64,000 nucleotides of DNA. It comes from Escallonia rubra. Lineage: Eukaryota; Streptophyta; Magnoliopsida; Escalloniales; Escalloniaceae. Below the pieces are notes generated by a model, which worked only from the letters and a program-made list of their open reading frames with translations, was not told the DNA's origin and did not search any database. Both the position numbers and the translations under genes were made by a program. The stretch covers positions 62,001-126,000 of the forward strand of contig JAVXUO010001246.1 in NCBI GenBank assembly GCA_033065855.1. The letters run 5' to 3'. The number at the start of each line of letters is the position of its first letter. The stretch's first letter is position 1. Of the stretch, positions 24,128 to 36,900 are shown piece after piece.

Positions 24128-25560
24128 ATCAACATTTGTAAGTCTTCTTTCCAAATGTACACTTTTGTGGATGCAACTAGTAATTGTGCTGCTCGGTTTG
24201 CTAACTGTTAGCATCAATATTAGTATTTGCAGGTCACTGCAAATACTCATATTCTAACATGGACAATCTTATTGAGTATTATAGGTCAGTTCAACTTAGA
24301 ATATGTTGTGTTGTGGTTATCTGAACTTTTGTTTGGTATCAGAGAAATGTGTATGTAGGTACTATACGTTTTCCTAAAAGGTTGCAGATTCTGGCACTAT
24401 ACGGCCTTAAAGTTTTTCTTCTCCTTGCTCTTTGTTGATACAAAAACACATGTAATCGGCAAGGGTTAACAAAGAATGCGGTTGTTATCGCAGTGTTGAA
24501 AAGGAGAAAATTTTCGTATCGAGTGGAGAACCACAACAGTTCTTCTCTTCCTTTCCCTTTGGTTCTTTGTTTGTCCAACTTGTGGTATATTAGGCATATA
24601 TACATGCTATGTTCTAGATATAATTTGGTCATGGTGAGGTTACTGTACTACAAACTTGCGTGATCCAACATAGAAAGCATGTTCCTGCTATGGTTTTCAT
24701 TACTTTTACAAGATCATATTTCATGAAGATGAAAGTGTAGCTATATCACAAGCTTGTGCTTCTAAAATCTCTATCTTCACCTTCTTATACAAACGTAAAT
24801 GATGAAATGACTGCTACTTTTACATATGGTGCAGATCCGGCCTTGGGATCCCTCTCCAGCTCGGTTGGATTCGATGATAACCGTGGCAGTAATGTAAACT
24901 GCGGCCCCTGGAACTGATGCCCTGTTACATCTTTTCCACCTTATTACCATTCGATATGGATTTTCAAAATTCAACAATGGTAATACTTATGTTTTATGAT
25001 TTCCTCCAAAGCCATGTTGGCTATGCATGTGCTTTTTTAGCTGTACTTTGTTGTACTGTGTTTCTAGTGTCAAACAATAGTTTGTGCTCTTTTAATTTGT
25101 AATTTATTGTCTTAGTAATATAATTTCCGTTCGACCAAAAAAAAACCTGCTCAGACGATTTCTCCTTTGTGATTTACTGAACAAATGTAGCTACCAAGGT
25201 TGCAGTAGAGAAACCTTGTGCAGGTCCTGAAGCGACCTGCTCAAGCTTTACGTGCAGTTTGTTCAGAAGACCATGAAATGGGAGAATCCAAAACTAAACA
25301 GCTTTAGTAAACCCTTTAAGGCCAAGAACAGAAACAGCAGCACAATCCAATACAACAACCCAAAATTAACCTGTTTTAGTATAGCAGTTGATCCACAATG
25401 TTGTCATCCTGTACTTCTAAAAGATTCTGTAGTCATTACAGAGTACGAACTTTACTTTGTAGAAAAACTGATAACCATGTAAATTGGTTCAATAGTTCAT
25501 GATAATACAAAATATGTCCAACAACTTCAGGTAGCACTAATTTTTTTTCTCATCCCTTTT
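24128..25560. other. 3' UTR and intergenic DNA after the third IDN2-like gene
   Basis: AT-rich sequence with short A/T runs (for example near 25137). No exon, RNA gene or clear repeat was recognised here. The neighbouring SEC10 gene converges from the other strand, so both 3' ends fall into the 24.1-27.9 kb interval. Confidence 0.4.
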
Positions 25561-25570
25561 GTGAATGAAC

Positions 25571-25810
25571 AATCTTTGGCTCCTACCCCGGTTGTAGGAA
25601 TCTTCCTCCAACCCCGTGTATAGTGACAATTAATAGTTGTTAAATGTTTCTAGTGACTTTTTTTCTAACACTTTTGGCAATAATTCTTAGCAACACTTTT
25701 TTAGCGTCATTAAATAAAAGTCACTAGAAACATATAGCGACGATTGATTATCACTATATAGAGGGTAGGAAGAAGATTTCTCAAAGCGGGGTAGCTGCCA
25801 TATTTTGTCC
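25571..25810. mobile_element. Fold-back MITE with 10-bp direct repeats (Mutator-like)
   Basis: GTGAATGAAC occurs exactly at 25561-25570 and 25811-25820. Between these, 240 bases form a near-complete palindrome. The left arm ...CTCCTACCCC...CCTCCAACCCCGTG.TATAGTGACAATTAATAGTTGTTAAATGTTTCTAGTGACTTT pairs with the right arm, which reads AAAAGTCACTAGAAACATATAGCGAC...TATCACTATATAGAGGGTAGG...GGGGTAGC. Duplication length of 9-10 bp and arms of about 100 bp point to a Mutator-like MITE. There is no coding capacity. Confidence 0.8.
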
Positions 25811-25820
25811 GTGAATGAAC

Positions 25821-27909
25821 TGCTGCATTGCACTTCTGTTTGTGGAAGAAGTCGGAAAAAATACTTGAAGCAGCATAGCAGACAAGTACACTGCATTGTG
25901 TGCATGGTTCGGGACGGGCCGTCTTTTTTTGGGGCTGGACCGAGCTGGCCCTTGGGCCTCCGGCCGTTTGACAACTCTAAGTCTAGGAGAGATAAGAAGT
26001 TATTCTATACTTATATATATTCGACCAGGACCAACCCAATGTTGTATATGAACCATCAGATGCATCGCGACTTTTTCTAATCCGAAACCCTAAAGCCTTC
26101 AACACAGTATAAATAGCCAACTTGCGTGAGGCATTAGCTACTGCTCCAAGCAGCCGCTGGCCCCCCTGGCCGGAAAACTAGCATCTCATCGCACTCTCTT
26201 TGTTTCATCTACTAGTTCTTGATTTTGCTCTTGGGACTTTTGTGGGCTGTGATTACAAAGAGAGAGGCTGGAGTGGGACTTACGAAACGAAGAAAACAGA
26301 GGTTAAGAGTGAGTCATGATGGCCGCCGCCCCCTTTGCACAAAAGGGCAGGCTTATTGGCGTCTGCAAGCTCATTCAACCTCGCTTTCTTCGTTTTCGTC
26401 TCTTTTTTCGATCTGGGTTCGCCCCCACAGTGACAGATCTTTCCAAAATTTACACTTGATATGAGCCCCCCCAGCCCCATGTATGTTGATTTTATCTGCA
26501 TTTGTTGTGTTGATTGAAGGGAGAGAGTTCAGTTTTCTTCTTTTCGCAGCAACAGTGCATACATGGAAAGCTTGATTTTACTCGAATTTCCTCCCAAGCA
26601 TGGTTACATTGACCGTGTTTGGTAGGGCTTTTAAGGAAATTCAGGCAGCGGCCAGACAACCGTAGAGATGGTATCCACAGATGAACTGCTTGCTTTTGGT
26701 GGTGTTTGTCTACTGATTCCATCTCACATTTTCTATGCTTCCAAGCAGACTTCTTTCATACAGTTAAGCAAAGTTGGTATATGCTCTGCAAATGGACACG
26801 ATCTTGGAACCAAATTTGTGAATGAAAGTTACAATTGTGATTAAATCCAGAAAGCAAGATCTTTATTAGACCTTGGTAGGGGGTGTTTGGGAGTGAAATC
26901 TGGATGTCAAAACCTGTTAAAAGAATTACACTGTGGTTGGCATATGCCTGATTAAATCACCTTTGGAGAAGTAATTAACTGTCTAGTTTTACAAACTTAA
27001 GTTTGGTGTCAGGATTAAAGTTTACAAATCTTAAAATATTAAAACACTGACTTCCCCTTTTACTTCTTAAAAGATTTTGAAAAATGACGAGTCCCAAGTC
27101 AAATCTGGTTTTGAACGTCAATATTAAGTACATTTGCAATTGCATTTGAAAACAAATGTCAAAAAAAGAACCAAAATAAATCATATTAATTAAAATTCCG
27201 TACTATAAACAGAAAAAGAGATAGATAATTATGAAAGATCATGACGTTGGAGATTACTTTTTGACCAATTATGATTTAACACCTCTTTACTTACACTTTA
27301 GAAATGAAAAAATTGATTAGAAGTTTCGGAAGCAAAGATCCTATCAATTGAATTCAAATACTGTGTAAAGATTACAACATAACAAGGGGGTGTTGAATGC
27401 ACGATACATTTCTTAACGATTTCTTCACCACAAATTCGGTATCATGAATAATAATCATTTTGTCGATAAGAATTGATCAGGAAATAGTAAACTCTGGTCA
27501 CAGAAAGTCAAAACAAGAATGGGGCGCATTCAAATTCCCCAAACAACTTTCAACAAAATGACACTTCATAAATACGTTTACATGGAAAAATAGACATCTA
27601 CATACATTTTCCTATTATACAGCTGCCCCCGAGTACTTGTCCCTATCCTAAAAGAAATCTGCACTCCCATCTACATGCATTTTCCTCTGATAATCGACAC
27701 CGACGAGCAGTACCCAAAATCTAGAGTGCTTGTACACTTGATTTATAAAAAAATGAGGCATATCATTTTCCATGCTGGACCTTCGCAACAGCGCCAACGG
27801 TCTGTACCTGACTTGTCTCTAGGTGTCAGCTCCCCACAATTATAATCCATCGTGTACTCATTCCAAAGGATTTTAACAGAAATGTTCAATTTTAGCATGA
27901 ATTCCTGCA
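25821..27909. other. Intergenic DNA with a TATA-like promoter candidate, plus SEC10 3' UTR
   Basis: CAGTATAAATAGCC near 26106-26119 is a good TATA-box match, followed by a GC-richer segment to about 26480 without a recognisable protein. This could be the start of a non-coding transcript or a repeat remnant. The bases close to 27909 should be the SEC10 3' UTR. Nothing else is recognised. Confidence 0.3.
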
Positions 27910-30900
27910 TTAACTGGAGCTTGTCCACAAGGAGCTGAGTCTGGCTGCAAGTTTTGCACTTTTGTAGTCCTCTCGAAGCTGAATAAACCTGAATTTGCAG
28001 TCAAATCAGAGGTTAACTCATAAACAGAATGAGATTAGACAAGAGAGAGGTAAACATGGGCCGTAACCCCTTAAAATTGTTAGGTCAATTTGTGTTTCTG
28101 TAAAGGCTTTGACACCCCTAGTGAAAGAAAAGTTTGTTATAATTCACTAAACATTGGTGTGTCTGTAAAGGCTTTGACACCCGTAGTGAAAGAAAAGTTT
28201 GTTATAATTCACTAAACATTGTAGCATACCGTTAGTGGTTGGAGAGAACAATTGAATAAGTAAAGCCAGATGAACAAATATCATGCAAAACAAGGCCATT
28301 TATCCAATGAACCGAATGTATTGTGAACCGTTTTCTTTGACTCCCCTGAGTTTGAATCCTACCTGCCTCTAAACCACATCTGCACATGTATCGTCTCTAA
28401 TCCTAATGTAGAGCTAGCCCCAATCTTCCACAGTATAATAAAAGATACTACTATTACCGATATATTTTTATAGAATATCGCTAAAATCAGAATTACCTTT
28501 GTGCATCTTTCCTTATACTTGGCGTACCCTCAAACAGAGTAGACAGGCTCTCCGGAGCAACAATAAATACGTTCGCCGTGCTGCAGACAAATATTTAATC
28601 AGCAATCAAGAAAATTCAAGCTAAAATAAAAACCTGATATATAACAAATCCTTGCACTTACATGCCCAATAATTCGAATTTCTCATCTACTGAAGGAGCA
28701 TTGAAACTGCGGACAAATTCCCCATACTCGGTTATGTCACGCTTAAGGCGCAGTCCTCCACTACCAAGAGAAGTATAGACAAGTAAGTCACAACAATAAT
28801 ATAAAATATGCAAATGTAGAGTAAAAACGGCTGTTAAGCATCAGAGAAACGTGGTACCTAGGATTAAAAGTGAACTTCTGCCAATGATTAAGCAGCCCTT
28901 TGTGCAAGCGGTTCCCCTAAATTGACAAAAGTAGCTAGTCACTTTTAACATATAAATGAAAACAGTACACAATTATAACTGCAGCGAACATTATGTGAAA
29001 CGAACACACAGTCTTAGTGCGCACACACACTCAAGAGTGACTTTGCATTTCAGTTCAAATTGTTTAAAATGTCAAATCAAAGCAATCAATGGTCAAATCC
29101 AAGTATGGTCGAAAACATGGCAATGTTGGCTAACTACACGAGTGACGTGGTGTAGTATAATGTAGCAGACCATATTCACCAGTGCCATGAGTGTGTGGCA
29201 AAAAATAAGCAAGAAAATTGCAACAAGGTTCAAGAGCCAGGAATCTTGCTACAAACTACAAGCGGAGGTTTTGTGTATATTTTGTTGACTATATTCTACA
29301 CAGTTTTTGCAATGACATGCACATTCATTGCTCAAATTTGAAATTCAGAGTCATCTATAAGTACAAACTATAAGTATTTTCTTTGTAAATCATCTATGGG
29401 TGTAAACTCGCAATCTCAAGTATTTTCTACTTCATCTTCCTTGTTCCCACATCCACCAACTTGTGCTTCTGTCAATTAGGCCCTTAAATCCAGCAAAAGC
29501 GTCAGCATATATGGGGTGATATGATGTCTATTTGTTCATGTCATTGTTCGTGCGTATAATGACTAGGTGCATACATTCATTATTACCTACATAGTTAAAG
29601 TTCAGAGGCCTCATCGTTTTGGCCAACCTTCACCTATTCTGAATTTAAAGTTGGGTGGCTTTATCTTTTTTGGCCAAACTTTAGATGGTAAAACAACTAA
29701 AACGTGATTTTCCATGCCAAAAGCAACCAGCAAAACACTTGTGGATCACAACCACCAAAAACTTGAGAAAACTACTAGTGACGCAACGAAAACATTGGCA
29801 TTGAGCATCATAACATAATGCAAAGCATGTTGATTTTAATTGACATTACACTGTTATTAACGAGTGCATTAAGAGGTTAATCAACTTTTCCTTCATTTTT
29901 TTCTTTTAGCCTTTTTTTCTTCATGTGGGGGTTAGTATACATAGGGGACAGTCAGATGAGACATGGTCACTAAAGGCAATAAATGTTAAAACAGAGAAGA
30001 AAATTTATTTACCAATTCACTCAAGAAGGCTTGTTTATTAAGACCTTCTAGTGCCGTGAATGCTGCCTCAAGCACACGGGAGAGGTACGCCACAACCCTG
30101 GCCAGGAGATACGCAAAGTCAGAAGAAAAAGGCAATAATAATGCGATTGGGGGGGGCGGTACATGCCACGACAACAAGCATGGAAATGTCTGAGAAATAA
30201 CGTGGACAGAATTGCCAATTAATTCACTTTCAAGAGATTTTCAGTGGTGGCCATACTAAATCACATATATTATGAATGTTTAACAACTTGAATGAACCTT
30301 GTGCAGGCATTTGTTGGGCGATGATCAGGAGCAATCCCATCATCGGGTGACCGATAATCTGTGGCCTTTTGTTCTGCTGAGAGCAATCTTTCCACCTGCA
30401 TAAGGAGGAAAAACTTTTAGCATCCTTAATAAGAGAGAAGATTAATATCAACAAAAGGAATGTGTAGGTCCAGGACACTCCACCAGATTTAGTGTTACAA
30501 CTATAACTAAAGGAAGTGCAGAAGAGAAGAATGTTGGATGTAGTACGAACTATTGTATGTGGAGGTATCCACCATACATGTAGCTCAAACCGGAAAAGCA
30601 GGTTTACGAAGATTATTTGTTCTTCTTTAGTGCACTTGAACCTCGACGTCAGATGCCAAACTTTATTCACATACCTCAGCCATAACTGTCTCAATGCATT
30701 GTTGAAGCCCTTTATAGGCAGCACCCTCTGCAGTGGACATAGCTGTTGCCATCTCTTCACAAGAAGCAGCATGAGCACCATCAACAGGTAGCAGAAGCCT
30801 AGATATAGAGTTCGCAAAGTACTGCAGGAAAAAGTGAATACCAAATTTATGTTCAATAGTCTCTGACATAGCCTAAATAAGAAACTTAAGAGCAGTAGAG

Positions 30901-33900
30901 CACTAGATGCAACTAAACATACTTGCTGAACAATAGCCACACTGCTTCCACAACGTTGTACAGCCACCATGAAAGATCTGAAACTGCTTTCACCAGCAGC
31001 TGCAGCAGCTTCTGCCTACAAAATTGAATCAACCTTTCATAGCTTATAGGTGGATCTACTCTCTTCAACAAAGAAGCTCATCTCAAAATATATTTGTGAC
31101 CAAACTGTAAACTATTTAGGATGCACAAGAAAGGTGTATGATCAAGTAATTACAGCAGAAGCAGCTGCAGCAGCCACTCTTCGACTAACACTTGTGCCCA
31201 GCACAAACCTTTCCCTCAAAGCAGCAGCTTCAGTCAAGCTGTCTCTAGCACGTTCAAGTCCTTCTGTTATATATTGACTGACCTGCAATTGGAGAAAGGA
31301 AGAGGTACAAGGAGGGAGAGGGGAGGGAGCAGAGAGAGAGAAAAAATGAACACCGATGACGCGGATCATGTGGATGCCAAATGGACAGCAAAAAATGTCA
31401 GAATGCAAAGGGAGATTAACTAACTTACTTGATCCAGAAGGCAAGTGAATACAGCTTTAACATTGGCTGCAACTGTAGCAGGCTGCACAAAAGTTGAAAA
31501 CAATTACTAAAGGAACGGTAAAAATTAGTGATTATACCAAATAAAATAAGGATAAAGAAGCCGTATTTCAGAGGGCAAAGAAAAGTCAATTCAAGCAAAC
31601 TCCAGGAAGAAATGAAAGGAAATAAAGAATTTTAGGTTAGTTATGATAGCCAACAAATGCATTAGCTCTAGAAAGAGCGAGTTCCATGACCAATTATGAA
31701 GCTTAAAGTAGGTAGGATTTATTTGCATCATAAACTTTAATATCAAAGACAGAAACAAACTATACCTGAGATGAAAACAAAGTGCATCTCGAAATCGCTT
31801 CTTCATTCCAACGCACAAACTCAGTCACCACAGTAACAGATATTTGTTGATGAGTAGACGTTATTGCAGCTCCTTTTGAGCGTCCAATTGAACCAGTAGA
31901 TTCGGATGATTGCTGATTCTCAGCACGCAATTCCTCCATCTGCATGTCCAAAGTTATGTGAACGGGAAAAAAGTATAGTTTACAGGGAAAAAGTAGAGAC
32001 ACTTGGCATAAAATATGTTGGTGCCATTGGCAGCAAATACCATTCTCAATATTCATGTCACACAAGTGCCATAAAATCAAGAGTATAGTATACTTCCCCT
32101 TAAAGATCTAGAGACACGCATACACTCACATACACAAACCTTGGCTTTGTAGAGTTGTCTCAGAGAGGCTTGCTCATATTCAATGTATATATCTTTATGT
32201 TCAAGAAACAGAGACTCTGTTAAGCCTGTATAACAGAAAAAGCCGCTTTCAAGACATCAAGATAAGGCATACATGAAGCACATATCAAGATAAATAATTC
32301 TAAAGCAAAATTTGGAAGCAGAAAGAAGTGTTGACTTTGTATATGCCTTGATGGGAAATAACAAGACTCGATTTCGGTTTCTATGAATACGCACATCACC
32401 TAAATTCCAAAAATCACAGACTTCTGCTAACAACACAAATTTCAGCGGATTATTAAAAACCGTTAGTTCGAACATGCAACCGGCATTGTAATCCACTATC
32501 TTCTCTTTTCTAAGAGAAATCTTGATTCTTCTCACTACAAACTTCCAAGTTCAAAGTTTCATTTTAGGCATCTTCTTTTCTTGAAGAAATAAAAACAACA
32601 ATGTATTCTTTTGGCATTTACACGACTTGAATCCTGAATCCCTGATTCCATCCGCTGTCCTACTCTGCAGATGGATAACTACACGTCAAAGTAATCAAAT
32701 GATGTACCAAGCACTTCCAGACAATTCCCATGTGCATTTCTTCAATGTCTCTAAACTAGCTTCATTTCCAAGCTACCAAATGGTATCCGCAAAAATATTT
32801 CCATTGCTGAAAGTACACTTTCTAGTTCGGCAATGCCCAAGGGAAGGCCAGTCATGATGCCAGTAACCGAATGCCTTGTAAGATACCAAGATAGACACAT
32901 ATTATGTCATGTTCCTCACCAAAAGTGTACTGCATATAACTTGGTAATTCTAGCAAATGCCTTCCATTTATATTTACACATTAAACATAAGAAGAATGCA
33001 TCAGAATAGAAGTTCAGTTACTTCTTCTCAAAGAACCCTGTCAATGTATTTCTTTCCGTACCTTCAACATCCAAGTCACCACACCCCACCCCATGTAGGT
33101 CTCTAGCAAGTTCCTGTGTCTTCTCATATGCCACTGCTAGCATTCTTAGATACTGCAGTCTCGTACAAATGCAAATTACGTGAATACATAAGTCAAATGC
33201 ATCAGGATAGTAAGAACAAATGCAACTTAAATAACTGCACTTACAAACAGAAGACCGCCTTCTTGCATTAGAGGTGGATTGACAAGTGATGGTTTCACCA
33301 ACAGTTTTTCGAGAAGTTTTGGAACTCGGTCCTCTAAAACTCGCTGCACACCACCAGAGCAGTGTTCACATTGTGAAACCAACCAATACAGACATTATAT
33401 ATACCAACGTAAGAATGCATTGCAAACTCGGGAAAAGAACTGCTATACCTGAACCAAAATTGACATAACATCATTCGGAGAAGGGAACACAGCCATAATC
33501 GTAGCTGCTTCTTTTCGTACCGTATCTGCAAGCCAGTTGGATCAAGTATATCAAACTTACTGAAAAGCGAACACCTTTAATCATGTGATTCATGTCCAAA
33601 AAAATCCTTCAAACCTGTGATCTCTTTGTACAACGAAGAAAGTCCACGAGCAACATTGCTTGGACTAGGTTGGGAACCCTGATCACCAAGAACCAATCTA
33701 GTGTCCGCATTCATGACCTCCACATCAAACATGGGACGTAAACCCACGTAATGTTGCATGGCGCTTGTACCCCTGTTGAACTGTTGCAAAACAAAATCAT
33801 AAAGAGGGCGGTGAAAAGCCTTGTACAAACTAGGAACATACTTTTGTAGTTTACAAGTTCTGTCTAAATTTTTGACAGAACGAATTCAAACAGTCTTTAG

Positions 33901-36900
33901 AGTGACAAGTTGACAGTATGCTCAGTACTTCTTCCTATCAAGTATACACAAGAACAACAAAAGAAGGCTAAAAACTTACCTTACTCAAAATATGTCGAAA
34001 ACAAGAATAAAACTTTAGTTCTTCTTATTGGTAAGTAAAGGTTGAGGGAAAATAAATGTAGGAAACCATATGTACTTCGCATGGTCTCTAAGGTTCTGGT
34101 AGATTTTTTCAGTTTCATCGAGGCGAAGGTATATCCAATCCAAAATTATCCATATCAAACCCCAAAGATCACCTCCTTTACTTGCAACACAAAATTCTAT
34201 ATTTATGCAGAATAAAAATGTGTTTGGTGTTGCTTGCATTTATATTTTGTGCGTGTCTGTGTGTGCAATAGTGTACAAACACGTATAAGCATTTCATCTT
34301 CCTCCTTACATCTTCTGAAAGTTAGAGATCTGGAGGCATGGATTACTGCAATTATCTGGTGTAAAAACAATGAATACCAGTTCCGGTGAATTCTGGATAA
34401 AAATGGGGAATTATGCACACTAGGATGGTACACCCCGCATAAGCGAAGTATTTATGTGAAGTTCAACTGTACCTCTAGAGTCGGTGCATCGCCCAACTAA
34501 AATCCTAGGCGAACAGTCAATATGAGCGCATATACATGTGCAATGGAACACACTCAACTGCGCCTGTGGCCCAAACTAGTTGGATTCCATTCACAAGATT
34601 ATTTTCCTCCACTACCCTATCCAAACTCACACTCTTTGATAGAATTATATACTTTTCACTGCTCTTCCGCTTCTACTTATCAGAAATTACTATTATCCTC
34701 CCAGTCTTCATGAAGTTGTACCCTATATGACCCTTCATTAGTCCTATAGCTCCCTAACTCTGAAGTAATTCCTCATAACTCCAACTCTTGCATTAGCCCC
34801 TCCGCTAGTTCAATCAATTTATACCTATCTGCAAATAACAATGCCACAAAATTTTGTCCAAACATTTTAAACTAAAGCTCACGCATAACTATCCTAAATA
34901 GGATCTTGAAACTGATCATTGGTGAAGTGTAATTGTATCAAAGATTCCTGTTCCTCAACCATGCATATCTTCAATCATATGGACATCGAGTAGCTTTTGA
35001 ACTACCTACTGGTTTCGTAGATAGATTTAACTAAATGAACATCCTTAGTATGCAGACTTTCTTCTCTACCCAATAATATGTTTTTCGTTTTCCTTTAAAT
35101 CTGTGACGAGCATGCGAAGATCCTTTCTTTTTCTCTTAATATCTCAATAAACCATGTATTCTGCAGTTGATCTCAGATATTTTTGTCACATTTCTAAGCT
35201 CAACTGCCCTCTGACCAATAAAATTAACCTCAATGTGGTTGGTGTAACTCTTATTATCTCCTTTAACTTCACGCATAGAACTCAATGCGCTTTCCCTTCA
35301 GTCATTAGGCATTCTCTTAGTATTTCGAATGTTGTTAAACAATCTAGTCAATTAACCCGGGCACACATATTCCAAACAACTCCCAACCAAAATTCGATAT
35401 GATATCCTCCCAAATTTTCAGGCAGTGACTAACATTTTCCCAACGCCTCTTCACTTTCTCCGTCAAACAACTTTTCAAAGTAGATTCCTCTCTCTTTAAC
35501 CTCATCTTCTTCACTTATAATGCACTTTATATGGCTCAAGTATCCGCAGCACCGCTTCTGAAGCAAGCTTGTGAACCTCTTTTAACCTGTTTTTACCCAA
35601 ACCTCTGGCATAAAATTTCATAAGCCTTACCTATAGCTTGCCTTACTACATCTTTTGATCCTTAATTTTTGGCCATAAATAATTCTCCCCATTCCTTGAA
35701 CTCTCTAACCCTTTGTAACAGACAGGGAAATATTCTTTCCTTGTTGTCCTACTCTTATTTTCATGAACCTTCATTATGTCTGTCTTACCCAATCTACTGG
35801 TAGCTCCTGGTCCTTGCTTTAACTCGCCGCTGTCCTTAACTGATTCTTTCCAAGAATGGGTATATTCTATTTGGCTTCATAACTTCTCAGAGCTCACCAC
35901 TACATTTCTTTCATGCAGGTCCATGTCATTCTGTTAAAAACGAAACTATACATTACATGAGCACAAAAGCACATTCTAACACGCACCAAAATGCTAAATA
36001 TAGAGCAAGCTGCATAGGAAGTTGAAGAGGATTTGGCAGCGTGACAAGTGGTAAAAAAGGATGTTATGGAAGTTTTTCAGGATTTTTTTGAGTTGGCAAG
36101 TTCGAAGCAGTCTCAACAAGTCTTTTATCACTTTAATTCTGAAGAAAAGGGGAGCAGAATATTATTTCGAGACTTCAGACCGATTAGCCTGGTTGGCAGT
36201 GCCTATAAATTGTTGGCTAAAGTCTCGTCAACTTGATTATGTAAGGTGTTGGACAAAATTATTTTCGGTACACAAAATACTTTTGTTGGAGGGAGGCATA
36301 TTCTGGATGCAGTGTTTATAGCTAACTTGTCTTTGGATTAAGCTGGCAATGGGTGAGTCAGGGGTGGTGCACAAGTTAGACATCGAGAAGGCGTATCATC
36401 ATGTTAACTGGACACTTTTACTGGATATACTGACTCACATGGGATTTGGTGAAAAATGGAGGGGTTAGATAAAGGCGTGCACTTCTTTTTTCTGTTTCAC
36501 TGTTAAAAATTAATGGTTCTCCCGCAGATTTCGTCTCTTATTCGAGAAGAACCAGACAAAGGGATCCACTTTCTTCTTTGTTATTCTAACTGGTCATCGG
36601 AAGCACTTAGCGAGATGATTAGTTAAGCTGTGTTTTGAGGCTTTCTAGAAGGCTTTGTGGTGGGCGAAGTAGGGGGAGTCTTTAAGGTTATCTCTCATCT
36701 ACTTTTTGCCGACAATACAATTCCTTTTTGTGGGGCCGAGGTGGTTCAAATTATTTGACTGGCATCCTTTCATGTTTTGAAGCTGTGTCTGGGTTGAAGA
36801 CTAGTTTGAGTTAATATGAAATCTTGCCTGTAGGGGAACTGGGGAAGCAAATAATGTTATAGTAGTGTCGGCAGACATTTTGGGGAGTAAGGTAGGTTCT

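Noticed and set aside
30230..30970. 246-residue open frame on the minus strand
   Set aside because: It spans SEC10 exons 17-19 and the introns between them, mostly in wrong frames. The spliced SEC10 reading explains the sequence.
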